From the NCBI GenBank assembly GCA_001247695.2, contig LGRX02035043.1, forward strand, positions 1 to 64,000: a stretch of DNA of 64,000 nucleotides, written 5' to 3'. Position 1 is the first letter of the stretch; every line of letters starts with the position of its first letter. Position numbers and translations under genes: made by a program. The notes under the pieces were generated by a model, which saw only the letters and a program-made list of their open reading frames with translations, was not told the DNA's origin and ran no database searches. This stretch comes from Cymbomonas tetramitiformis. Its lineage: Eukaryota > Chlorophyta > Pyramimonadophyceae > Pyramimonadales > Pyramimonadaceae. Positions 48,901 through 57,855 of the stretch are shown here, in pieces.

Positions 48901-51900
48901 TCATTTCTGAATAACTGCAGCCTGAGCCTTACCCATGGCCATATATTGCTGGAACATCTGAATGAAGTATGGCTGCATGTCCTTGACTGGAGGAACTGGC
49001 TTGGTGTAAGGGTCTGCCAGGTTCCGAGGTGATGGGACTCTGGCACACCGAATCCAGTTCAATCTGACAAAGTCTCGGAGGACATGATATCTGATAATCA
49101 CATGCTTCACCTTCTCGGAGAGGAGGTGATGCTCGACAATAGATCTGCATGCATCATTATCCAGCAGTAGAGGAATAGGTAACTCCAGGCGGGGCTGAGC
49201 TGAGCTGATATATTCTCTGTTTCTGTTGTTCTGGAACTTGAGGGGTGTGATTTCATCTGTACTGAGTTCATCAGGAATTGTAGGAGAGTTTGGGCGGACT
49301 GAGGTCAGACCGTCTGCTGGCTTGTTTTGTTTGTCAAGCAGACGCCTGAGCACTGAGGTAGTCTGAAGGGAGGGCATGTCAAAGTGGATATCTGTGGCTG
49401 CTCTGTCAAGGTACTGTATGGCATGGTCAAGATCGGAATCAAGGGGCTGCTGAGAATCAATACGGTGAGTGATAGAACCAAATATCTCGGTGAGCATGAA
49501 CATCAATGACACCAACCGCTGTGCTGCTGTGCTGGCTGCAACATACTCTGACCCTGTGGAGGAGACCTCAGTGATGGTCTGCCTCCCTGAATGCCACTGC
49601 AGTATCATACCAGCCAGGAATATCACGGAGCCAGAATAAGACCGGGCATCATTCTCTAAGTCCCTAGCCAGGTCAGCATCTGAATAACAGAACATGGTGA
49701 TGACCTTGACCGGAGTCTCGGGGTAGTAAAATGCCAGAGAGTAATGAGCCGTGCTGTCCATGTACTGCGCAATTCTGATCAGAGCCTTCATAGACTCCTC
49801 AGAAGGGCATGATACAAACTGAGCCAGATAGATTACGGGATAGTAGCAGTCAGGTCGTGAGCCACGGGCCAGCCATAGCAGTGAGCCGAGGATGGATCTG
49901 TAACTGGGGACAAGGGATAAGTCTGGATCTGCTGGTTTCTTGATGATGAGCTTCGGGTCCATAGGTGTTCTGAAGGAATGAGCTGTGATGTTGTTGTTGG
50001 CCATTAAGTCCTTGATCTGTCTGGACTGGCAAAGGTAGATACCAGCCTGATCCTGCCTGACCCGCATCTGGAGAACCGATGTGACCTCTCCGAGATGCTT
50101 AGCCAGAAACCTGGCTCTGAAAGCTGCCCAGAAGGCATCCTCAAGCTCTGTACTGGCGACCAGAATGAAGTCATCCACATAGACAACACACATGGCCTTA
50201 ACCAAATCAGTGTAGATGAAATATATGCAGTCATCATGAGAGGACTGCCTGAATGTCACCTCGCCGAACATAAAGCTGAGCATGAATACCTTAACCAGTC
50301 TCTGCCAGGAAGCACCAGCCACCTTAAGGCCATACAGTGCATAGTGCAGTAAAGCACCACCGAACCCCTGATAGGTGTAACCAGCCGGAAATGATACCCA
50401 TACTGGAACATCCAGCTTAGCATTCATAAAGGCCTGGGAGACATCGAAGTGACTCATCTTCAGACTGAAGATGCTGCCGAAGATGAAGGCCAGTCTGAAG
50501 GCATAAAGCTGAGGTGTGGTACAGGTGGTCTCCCACGGAAGGTAGCCGTATGTCTGCTTACCATTGGCACACAGTCTGGTTTTGAAGATCTGCCGTGTGC
50601 CGGATGGTGCTGAGGGGTCTGGTTTGAAGGGTCTGGAGAACACAAAGAGAGTGGTCAGGCCTTTGGTACCCGAGGGAAGGTGTCCCGGGACCATTTTATT
50701 GTCGGCGGCCAGACCAGCCACTTCGGCATCCATAGCCTCCTGCCACTGAACTGCTTCTGGGGTGGAAAGTGCCTGCTTGACACCGTGGACTGGTTTGAGC
50801 TGGGGTGCAGAAATATTGAACATGTGCACCACCAAGTCTCTGGGTCCTGATCTGATGAAGCTGTCAGCTGAGGTGTACTGCTGCGGAATGTACTCGGGGC
50901 GAACATCTCTGCTGGGATCATCGGAGAAGGGAAGGAAGGCGGCGGCATGAGTGGACGGAAAGCTGACGAGGGTAGCAGGAAGGTCCATATGCCAACCATA
51001 GGTAGACTCTGGAGTAGGCTCAAATATTACACCATAAGGTGTGCTGCTGCCTCTGTCGGTAGAGATGATGATAGCGCCATATGAAGGATGTCTGCGGCTC
51101 TCTCGGGCTCTGACGGCTGTCCAGATCGGATAGTGCTCATTGACCGAGACGGTCTTCCTATAGTGTGCGACATACACCAGCAGGTGTCTGTAGTGTGTAC
51201 CGTCGGGTGTGGACTTGACATAATGAACCACGTCAGTCCAGGTATTGTCCCTCGACGGAACAGAGAGAAGCACACAGCCGTAAGACTGTCGGTCGGAAGT
51301 GCAGTAGTATGAGCTGATCTCAATGATCTGGGCATAGGTACAGTCGAGTGTCTCTGAGAAGGGAGATGGCCTGATAAAGGTAGCATCAGCCTCTCTGTCA
51401 GCTGCCATAGTGTCTGGGAATGCTGACATGGATCTGCCCAGGTGCTCATAGGTAGGTATCCAGTGTGGCTTACCCACAAGATGTACTGTGCCGTCGGAGG
51501 TGTCTAGGATCTTGTAGGCATTAGAGCCCATAGAGATACCAACCATGCGGCCTGCCCATGATCTGTTCTGAAGTTTTGATGAGATGCCTGGCTGTCTGCT
51601 GTTCCTCTGCTGACTGTCCATAACCACATAGCAGTGTGCACCAAATGCACGGAGGCGACGGTACTGAAAGTGATGACCTGTCATAGTGTGGATAGGGGTA
51701 GTCACCACTTCCTTGTGTGGTGTAATGGACCACAACAAGGCACCATGCTTAGCCGCAAGCGGCCAGTAGCTGAGGTCAAGTCCAGAAGCTGTGAGGATGG
51801 ATCGGATCATACGGGACAGGATGCCAGTGACATTCTCCGCATAAGGATTGTCCGTATGGACTGTGGGAGAAGAGGTCTGGTGGACAATGCCATGCTGCTG

Positions 51901-54900
51901 GTAAGCTGCCCGGCATTTGGCATCTGCCATCTCAGGTGCACAATCAGTCCTCAGCACCATCTCAGTGTCTGAGACTGTAGAGGTGGACAGGAATAGCTCA
52001 TCAATGCCGTAGGAGAGGGATCTGGTATAGGCAATGAATCTCAGGAGACACACATAGTAGTCTGCCTTAGAGGCAACAGTGAACACAAATAGGTATCTGG
52101 TGGAGATGTCAATGAAGTGGATACGGTATCTGTGCCCATTGTAGCCACTGGGTGAGATGGGGCCTGTCATGTCTGAGGCCCATTTCCGGGCTGGCTGCTG
52201 CTGACTGGTACGGAGGCGGTCTCTGCTCGGGGCTGATTTTTGTTTGAGGCCCGTCGTAGCACAGACTGCACACCACTGAGAGCAGGTGGTAAGTGAAGCA
52301 AGAGCTGCTCTGGAACACTGTGGTCTGCCCAAGTCTACCCCTGGCATGTCATAGAGACGGAGGATACGGGTCATCGAGGCATGCCCGAGAGCATCATGCA
52401 GCTCAAGGGGAGGACTGACCCTGATCGGGGTGTGGCGGTCTCGGTAGAGGATGCAGATGGGAAAGGGTGTGCCATCGATGAAGACCCGACCAGGTCCACC
52501 GTCAGAACCAGCTGGGGTGAGGGGGTGTGTGGAGGTGTAGGTGTGTCGCTCAAGGTAGCTGAATAACCCCGTAGTACCAGTAGGCCAGATGTGTAATACC
52601 TCCATAGTACAGGTCTTATGCCAGATCCTGTGAGATGGCATATAGGGAACTATCCAGAAATATACAGTATTATGAGGGTCCAGAGGAAAGTCAGCATTGC
52701 CTTTAGTGAAAAGGCGGTCCAGAATAGATATAGTGAATGGCGGATTAGCATAAAAGTAATAACCAGTCAACTGGACGGAGAATATACTGTTCTGACTGTG
52801 ATAGTGCTGAAGAGCTGGATGATTGTTGCCCTCCCCGACTGGGAGAGAGTCGCCGAACATAGAGACATCAAAGGCTGGTTCCCCCAGCTTGGCCGTAGCC
52901 GTAGGAGAACCATGAGTAGTAGCCCAGGTACTGTACTGACTGTTGGACCACATCCAGTCGGATGGGTCCCCTGATCTGTGCCTCTTCTTATTGCCTTGAA
53001 AGGCCTGAAAGCTGACATCTGCTGACTCTGGCTCTGCCCAAAGATAGTCTGTGCCATCATCAATGATAGAGTATATCCGGCCAGAGTCAAGATGGGTATA
53101 TGTCATACTGATGAAGTCAGGTGATGAGAAACCCTCCCGGAGCATAACTCGAGTTGACAGGAGGGTTTTGGCGCCGTGGTTGAAATGGCAGCCAGGAATG
53201 CTATACTCATCAATGTCACCAGTCAGTATGTCTCTGCCGATCAGTCTCAGTGTGCCGGTGCCGTCAGTCCGTGAAGCGGGTCCAGTCATGACTGTACTGA
53301 AGGATATGGTCCTGCTGGTATCAAGGTCAGTGATCCTGTGTCTGGACCCGGTGATATTGCCGGTTGCACCGGAGTCACAGACAATGCCATCAGTGTCAGA
53401 GCCGGTGATAGAGTAAAGATGTATCATGGGGTCCTGGGAGAAGATGACTGAAGGGGGTGCACAGAATAGTCCAAACCAGGTACACATCTCCAGGGCTGTG
53501 TCGCCAACATACTGCATGGTGCCGTAGAGCGGGGTCTGAGTCACAGGGCTGCAGACAGCGGAGATCGGTGACAGGTGGTGACCAGCCTCAAAGTGAGCCT
53601 CGACGAGGAACTCCTCATAGACACTCTGGTAGAGACATGTCAAGACTATGCCAAGGAAGGCTGTCAGGAGCAGAGCTGATACTGCTCTGTACCTCTGGCG
53701 CCGCTTCTCAAGCGCCTGAAGGAGACAGATCTGGGCTGAGCTGTCTGGTGGAGAACCGTCGGAGCCACGAGGAGAACCATAGTGGCGGTGCTGACCAGAG
53801 TCATACTGCCAATACCAGTCGGAACCAGAGGAATATCCAGAACCATCACCAGAGGAATACCCAGAACCATCACCAGAGGAATACCCAGAACCATCACCAG
53901 AGGAACACTGCCGGGTGGCAGACCAATCAGGAGTGATACCAATGCCACCATCAGGTAAGCCACCATCTGATAAACCACCATCCCCAGACCAAACTGACTG
54001 GACTGACTGGACTGATTGACTGTATTGACTGACTGCAGTACTGCTTTTCCCACCTCCCATCTCCCCCCCCGGTTGACACAATGTCAATCCGTACCACACT
54101 CCCTGAACAGGTGCTGCGGCTGAGAGGGCCTCCGCCGAAGCACTTGCCAGGAAGCAAGTGAACAGGGCAAAGGACATGAATGCACACCGGAAAATAGAGA
54201 CACCACCTCTACCGACACGCCGTGGCGGTGGAGGTGGTGCCTGTGTGTCACACATGTGCGTGTCACCAGTCAGGTCAAGCGACTCATGGACCGGAGCGGG
54301 GACAGGAGGACACTGCTGAAGGAAAGAGGGGAAGAGACTCCCTTCTGTAGGGCGATCTCCAAGATTGATTGAGTTAAAGTTTGGGGCCGTGTCAGTGCCC
54401 CCAGTGTGCACCCGGTGCTCACTGGCTGGTGGGGACACTGACACGGCAGAGCCTGCATCAGACAGCAACAAGTCAGGGGGGCCAGGTGGCGAGGGCGTCA
54501 CCAGAGGGGCTACACCCCTAGCTCCTAGTGAACTCTTTGATGGCAAAAGGTTACCGTGGCAAACGGTAGGGGACCTGTAGTCCTCCTCCCACACCCGCTC
54601 CCAGTGAAACTGCTCCAGGGATTTCCCTGGAGCAGACAGGGGGGAAGCAGGCGGGGGCACCGCACTGCTCCGTGACCCCTCCCTCAACAAAGATGCACTG
54701 TGAGTGTGGTGTGGGGAAGAGTGCTCGATGGGTGCCGGTGCTGTGTACATGTCACTGTCCTCACTGTCACCCTGCACCACCGTCATTCCTGCAAACAGAG
54801 AACAAGTCTCTGTGAGTGCAGGGACGGTGTGCGTGTGGTGGACGGGTGAGGATAGTGACTCACACTGTGCTGCAAACAGTCTAGCAGACACCACCGACGA

Positions 54901-56016
54901 GTCTGCTCGGTCCTGTGGAGCATAATCCACAAGAGCTGACCCGTGCGGTGTCTGCTGTGTCTGACCGGAATGGTACTCTCTGCAACAGGCGAACACCACC
55001 GCAGCCGTGGACTGTGGTGAGTGCTGTGACACCTCGAGAGGTGCATCATGCTGTGCAGAGACAGGTGCAGAAACAGGGATGTCAGGCAGCAAGTAGGGGG
55101 GAGTGGGAAAGGGGTCACAAGCCTTCTGTTCTGTGCCGGTCCGGAACATCCCGAAGTGCACTCTTCCGAGTGACAGCGAGACCTTCTCGGACTGGGCACA
55201 GAACTTTTGGAATTTGGCCTCCGCATGTTCCTGGAGACGGTCCCACTCCTGTTGTTGAGCCTCGGAGAGGCCGTCCCAGTCCCCATCGTCGTCAGACTCA
55301 TCGGAGTTCCCGTGCTCCTGACTAGCGGAGTGAGAACTCTCCTCACTCTCACTGTCAGAGCACGAGTCCTCCTGGTACCCGACAACTGCTGGGGTGCCGT
55401 GCAGCAGACAAAAAGACTCTAGTGCCTGTTCAGACTCCTCGTAGGCAGTCTGAAACTGGGCGGCTAGGATCTCCGTCCGAGCATGCTCCGCAAGCAGCTT
55501 CGGGTCGAGGTGGAAAGCATGAGCCGACATCAGCTTCGGGCAGTCGGCAGCCCTGTGTCCCTTTGACCCACAGGTCCAGCATTCCCCTCGGAACTGCTGG
55601 GTCTGCCGATCAAAGACGACACGAGACTTGCCCTTGCCCTTGCCTTTGCCGGATTTCTGCTTCCCCTTACCGCCCGTCTTACCACCCTTACGGGGAAAGA
55701 CTCCTACACGGTAACCAGAGCCAAATCCCTTAAAAGGGTTAGTGCGACGAGGCGGAATGTACTGACGGGAAGGGGTGCGGTCAGAGACTCCCCTGCGGCC
55801 ATGTGCACCACGGCTTCCGCCGTGATGCGAACCTGCATCATTGTAGAAAGCGGCTGTTAGTGGAGACTTGAGTTTCGTCCCCGCGTTCCTGTGCACTGCC
55901 CGTGTCTCACGGAAGCAGGTCAGCAAGGAAAGCGAGGAGTCAGCGTCGAGCTTCTCCTCTGTGTAGGCATCATGCACCGCCTTATAAAAGACGGGACAGA
56001 TCCTACGGAGAAACAA
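48901..56016 (-). CDS. copia polyprotein: Gag C-terminus, protease, integrase, RT, RNase H
   Basis: A 2371-codon open frame. In order: C-terminal part of Gag with a basic GKGKGKGKS run and the CCHC knuckle CWTCGSKGHRAADC at about 145-158; a spacer of about 700 residues with hydrophobic segments at about 612-632 (FMSFALFTCFLAS) and 778-798 (ALLLTAFLGIVLTCLY); protease VCDSGATGN at about 880; integrase HHCC region HDALGHAS and CSQWCAVC near 1205, followed by the catalytic core; RT with VYVDDFILV near 1946; RNase H YSDADLARD near 2112 and STGSEYVAAS near 2152. The apparent first codon is TTG and the frame is open upstream, so it joins the Gag frame at 56003-56728 by a +1 shift. Copia polyproteins are usually much shorter. 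Confidence 0.85.
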   Translation of the reverse strand: MFLRRICPVFYKAVHDAYTEEKLDADSSLSLLTCFRETRAVHRNAGTKLKSPLTAAFYNDAGSHHGGSRGAHGRRGVSDRTPSRQYIPPRRTNPFKGFGSGYRVGVFPRKGGKTGGKGKQKSGKGKGKGKSRVVFDRQTQQFRGECWTCGSKGHRAADCPKLMSAHAFHLDPKLLAEHARTEILAAQFQTAYEESEQALESFCLLHGTPAVVGYQEDSCSDSESEESSHSASQEHGNSDESDDDGDWDGLSEAQQQEWDRLQEHAEAKFQKFCAQSEKVSLSLGRVHFGMFRTGTEQKACDPFPTPPYLLPDIPVSAPVSAQHDAPLEVSQHSPQSTAAVVFACCREYHSGQTQQTPHGSALVDYAPQDRADSSVVSARLFAAQCESLSSPVHHTHTVPALTETCSLFAGMTVVQGDSEDSDMYTAPAPIEHSSPHHTHSASLLREGSRSSAVPPPASPLSAPGKSLEQFHWERVWEEDYRSPTVCHGNLLPSKSSLGARGVAPLVTPSPPGPPDLLLSDAGSAVSVSPPASEHRVHTGGTDTAPNFNSINLGDRPTEGSLFPSFLQQCPPVPAPVHESLDLTGDTHMCDTQAPPPPPRRVGRGGVSIFRCAFMSFALFTCFLASASAEALSAAAPVQGVWYGLTLCQPGGEMGGGKSSTAVSQYSQSVQSVQSVWSGDGGLSDGGLPDGGIGITPDWSATRQCSSGDGSGYSSGDGSGYSSGDGSGYSSGSDWYWQYDSGQHRHYGSPRGSDGSPPDSSAQICLLQALEKRRQRYRAVSALLLTAFLGIVLTCLYQSVYEEFLVEAHFEAGHHLSPISAVCSPVTQTPLYGTMQYVGDTALEMCTWFGLFCAPPSVIFSQDPMIHLYSITGSDTDGIVCDSGATGNITGSRHRITDLDTSRTISFSTVMTGPASRTDGTGTLRLIGRDILTGDIDEYSIPGCHFNHGAKTLLSTRVMLREGFSSPDFISMTYTHLDSGRIYSIIDDGTDYLWAEPESADVSFQAFQGNKKRHRSGDPSDWMWSNSQYSTWATTHGSPTATAKLGEPAFDVSMFGDSLPVGEGNNHPALQHYHSQNSIFSVQLTGYYFYANPPFTISILDRLFTKGNADFPLDPHNTVYFWIVPYMPSHRIWHKTCTMEVLHIWPTGTTGLFSYLERHTYTSTHPLTPAGSDGGPGRVFIDGTPFPICILYRDRHTPIRVSPPLELHDALGHASMTRILRLYDMPGVDLGRPQCSRAALASLTTCSQWCAVCATTGLKQKSAPSRDRLRTSQQQPARKWASDMTGPISPSGYNGHRYRIHFIDISTRYLFVFTVASKADYYVCLLRFIAYTRSLSYGIDELFLSTSTVSDTEMVLRTDCAPEMADAKCRAAYQQHGIVHQTSSPTVHTDNPYAENVTGILSRMIRSILTASGLDLSYWPLAAKHGALLWSITPHKEVVTTPIHTMTGHHFQYRRLRAFGAHCYVVMDSQQRNSRQPGISSKLQNRSWAGRMVGISMGSNAYKILDTSDGTVHLVGKPHWIPTYEHLGRSMSAFPDTMAADREADATFIRPSPFSETLDCTYAQIIEISSYYCTSDRQSYGCVLLSVPSRDNTWTDVVHYVKSTPDGTHYRHLLVYVAHYRKTVSVNEHYPIWTAVRARESRRHPSYGAIIISTDRGSSTPYGVIFEPTPESTYGWHMDLPATLVSFPSTHAAAFLPFSDDPSRDVRPEYIPQQYTSADSFIRSGPRDLVVHMFNISAPQLKPVHGVKQALSTPEAVQWQEAMDAEVAGLAADNKMVPGHLPSGTKGLTTLFVFSRPFKPDPSAPSGTRQIFKTRLCANGKQTYGYLPWETTCTTPQLYAFRLAFIFGSIFSLKMSHFDVSQAFMNAKLDVPVWVSFPAGYTYQGFGGALLHYALYGLKVAGASWQRLVKVFMLSFMFGEVTFRQSSHDDCIYFIYTDLVKAMCVVYVDDFILVASTELEDAFWAAFRARFLAKHLGEVTSVLQMRVRQDQAGIYLCQSRQIKDLMANNNITAHSFRTPMDPKLIIKKPADPDLSLVPSYRSILGSLLWLARGSRPDCYYPVIYLAQFVSCPSEESMKALIRIAQYMDSTAHYSLAFYYPETPVKVITMFCYSDADLARDLENDARSYSGSVIFLAGMILQWHSGRQTITEVSSTGSEYVAASTAAQRLVSLMFMLTEIFGSITHRIDSQQPLDSDLDHAIQYLDRAATDIHFDMPSLQTTSVLRRLLDKQNKPADGLTSVRPNSPTIPDELSTDEITPLKFQNNRNREYISSAQPRLELPIPLLLDNDACRSIVEHHLLSEKVKHVIIRYHVLRDFVRLNWIRCARVPSPRNLADPYTKPVPPVKDMQPYFIQMFQQYMAMGKAQAAVIQK

Positions 56017-56728
56017 TGCAATCCGTGCCTTCTCGGACGGAGATGGTCACGGTGCACCCAGGACCCAAGTCAGACTCAACGGTGTCCAGAGAAGTCTGGA
56101 ACACGTCGATGTAGTCCGCTGGGTCCTGGCCAGCTCTCAAGTCAACTCTGTCACCAGCGAATAGGAAGTCCGCAGCGCTGAACTCCTCGTGATCAGGCAC
56201 AACGTGCCTCACGAGATGAACAAGCGCGATCTTCCCATCCCCTGGGAAGAGTCGGTCAGCCTTGCGCAGGACACGCAAGGCGTCTCCTGCGCAAAGTGAC
56301 TGGAGCAATTCCAACAGCAGGAGGTTCGCCTTTTTCGGAACCTCCAAACCGTGGTTTTGCAAATCGAACATCAACGCCATCTTAGGGTGAACGAGCGTGA
56401 GTCTGGAATCGAGTTGCTCGACCAGGATGTCCAAAAGCAAACGAGAATTCTTCTCGCTGCTAGTGAACTTCCAGGTCTTCGCAGACTCTCCAGGCTCGAC
56501 GCACTTCCCTTTGATGACGCTGAGTAGAGCATCAAACTCCGCGGGTTTGCGCAACAACTCCCATGCGAGGTTGTTGCACACTGATAAATCTGACGTGTCC
56601 GGAGCATCCGCTGGAGTTGGTGTGCCGTTCAGAGCTCCAAATTTAAGTTGCCGTTTTCTCGCCCCTGGGGGGTGTGTCAGCAAGCGTCGCGGCAGAACTG
56701 GCGGTGTAGCGAACGGAGTAGAAGACAT
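56003..56728 (-). CDS. copia Gag, N-terminal part
   Basis: 241 codons from the ATG at 56728 (MSSTPFATPPVLPRR). It encodes the helical capsid region of a copia Gag (AWELLRKPAEFDALLSV, LLLDILVEQLDSRLTLV). The frame stops after GTDCIVSP. In the +1 frame the capsid continues without a break as EKARIALFLRRICPVFY. The split thus falls inside the capsid domain, before the zinc knuckle. It is a programmed +1 shift, a mutation or a sequencing indel. Confidence 0.7.
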   Translation of the reverse strand: MSSTPFATPPVLPRRLLTHPPGARKRQLKFGALNGTPTPADAPDTSDLSVCNNLAWELLRKPAEFDALLSVIKGKCVEPGESAKTWKFTSSEKNSRLLLDILVEQLDSRLTLVHPKMALMFDLQNHGLEVPKKANLLLLELLQSLCAGDALRVLRKADRLFPGDGKIALVHLVRHVVPDHEEFSAADFLFAGDRVDLRAGQDPADYIDVFQTSLDTVESDLGPGCTVTISVREGTDCIVSP

Positions 56729-57161
56729 CTCGAAATCTAAAAGAAAGAACTACAAGCAAGACAACACTAGCGATCCCTAGCAGGATAATAAGCAAGCAAG
56801 CAATCAAATTTCACAACAGGAGCACCAAGAGGGTGCCAAAAAGGGAAGGGGGAAGAAAGCCTGTGATGCAAAACAACACAGTTAGCAGTCAGTGGTGATG
56901 GCGTGGAGGAGCTCTACGTTCAGTCCCGCGATTTTAAAAGTACTCGCGCGAGATTGTCAGGGTCCCTACGGTTGATCAGGCCGTCCCAGGATTTTCCTAA
57001 CTAATTTAAACGCTGAAACGGAACGTACGATTCCTCTCACTCACCACTACTTGCCTACTTTACTTCCATGATCCCTTGATGGCGCGCCCTCTTGGCGCTT
57101 CCCTAAGCGTTTAGCCGACCATAATCGGCTCCTAGCCTTAGGCCGGTGGTGGGGCCAAACC

Positions 57162-57516
57162 TGCGAGAAGACCTAGTCAGTCAGACAGGTCAAACAGGAA
57201 GCACTGCAACGCTCAGGGTTTCGCACTCAGAATCTCTCTCAACATACAGAAGATATAATATATAGTTCTAGTATGCTGAGTGTGATGCGAAATGAGCTAG
57301 TGTGTGCTCTGTCTCATGTGACAACCGAACTCGATCAGAGGAGGTGACAATCAGGTCAGTGAGGTAGTCAGAGGTGTCGAGCCGTATCGGTGATGACAGC
57401 GGTCAGGTCGGGTCGGTGATGACAGCGGTCAGGTCGGGTCGGTGATGACAGCGGTCATGACGGGTCGGTGATGACAACTCTGATGACTGAGCTCGGACTG
57501 AATGTCAACTCCAGCA
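57162..57516 (-). repeat. 5' LTR of the copia element
   Basis: 355 bp with the same TG and CA ends as the other LTR and three GGTCGGTGATGACAGC-type units. Next to it, on the internal side, no primer-binding site starting TGG is evident (GGTTTGGCCCCACC follows). Confidence 0.9.
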
Positions 57517-57518
57517 AC

Positions 57519-57855
57519 CCTGCTCAGCCGCGGTGAACTACGAGAGCTCATGGCGCGGTTTCATGGGTTCATACTATTCAACATATGAAAGCTAAGAGAG
57601 GTACCTTTCGCTTGCCGGAGATTTGGCCCGATTCCGTTAAGTATGGAGTCGAAAACGTGCAATCTTGTGACCCTATGGAATGAGCCACCCAGCCCAAAAC
57701 CCCGCTCAGCCGCGGTGAACTACGAGAGCTCATGACGTTTCATGGGTCCATCCTATTCAACATATGAAAGCTGAGAGGGATAACTTTCGTTTGCCGGAGA
57801 TTTGGCCCGAATCCGTGAAGTATGGAGTCGGAAACGACCTTATGGAATCAGCCAA
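57519..57855. repeat. tandem duplication, two copies of about 170-180 bp
   Basis: Both copies contain GCTCAGCCGCGGTGAACTAC, CATATGAAAGCT, TTGCCGGAGATTTGGCCCGA and AAGTATGGAGTCG. The first copy abuts the copia LTR. Confidence 0.85.

Larger units (their letters stand above)
47877..57516 (-). mobile_element. Ty1/copia LTR retrotransposon
   Basis: A 9.6-kb element on the minus strand with LTRs of 329 and 355 bp that begin TG and end CA. The internal part codes for Gag, protease, integrase, reverse transcriptase and RNase H in the copia order (integrase before RT). The flanks do not show a matching 5-bp target duplication (CCATT on the left, ACCCT on the right), so a rearrangement or recombination at one end is likely. 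LTR divergence is low, mostly one extra GGTCGGTGATGACAGC unit, which implies a fairly recent insertion. Confidence 0.9.

Noticed and set aside
52103..52440. Additional small frames inside the copia coding region
   Set aside because: They are shadows of the polyprotein in other frames.
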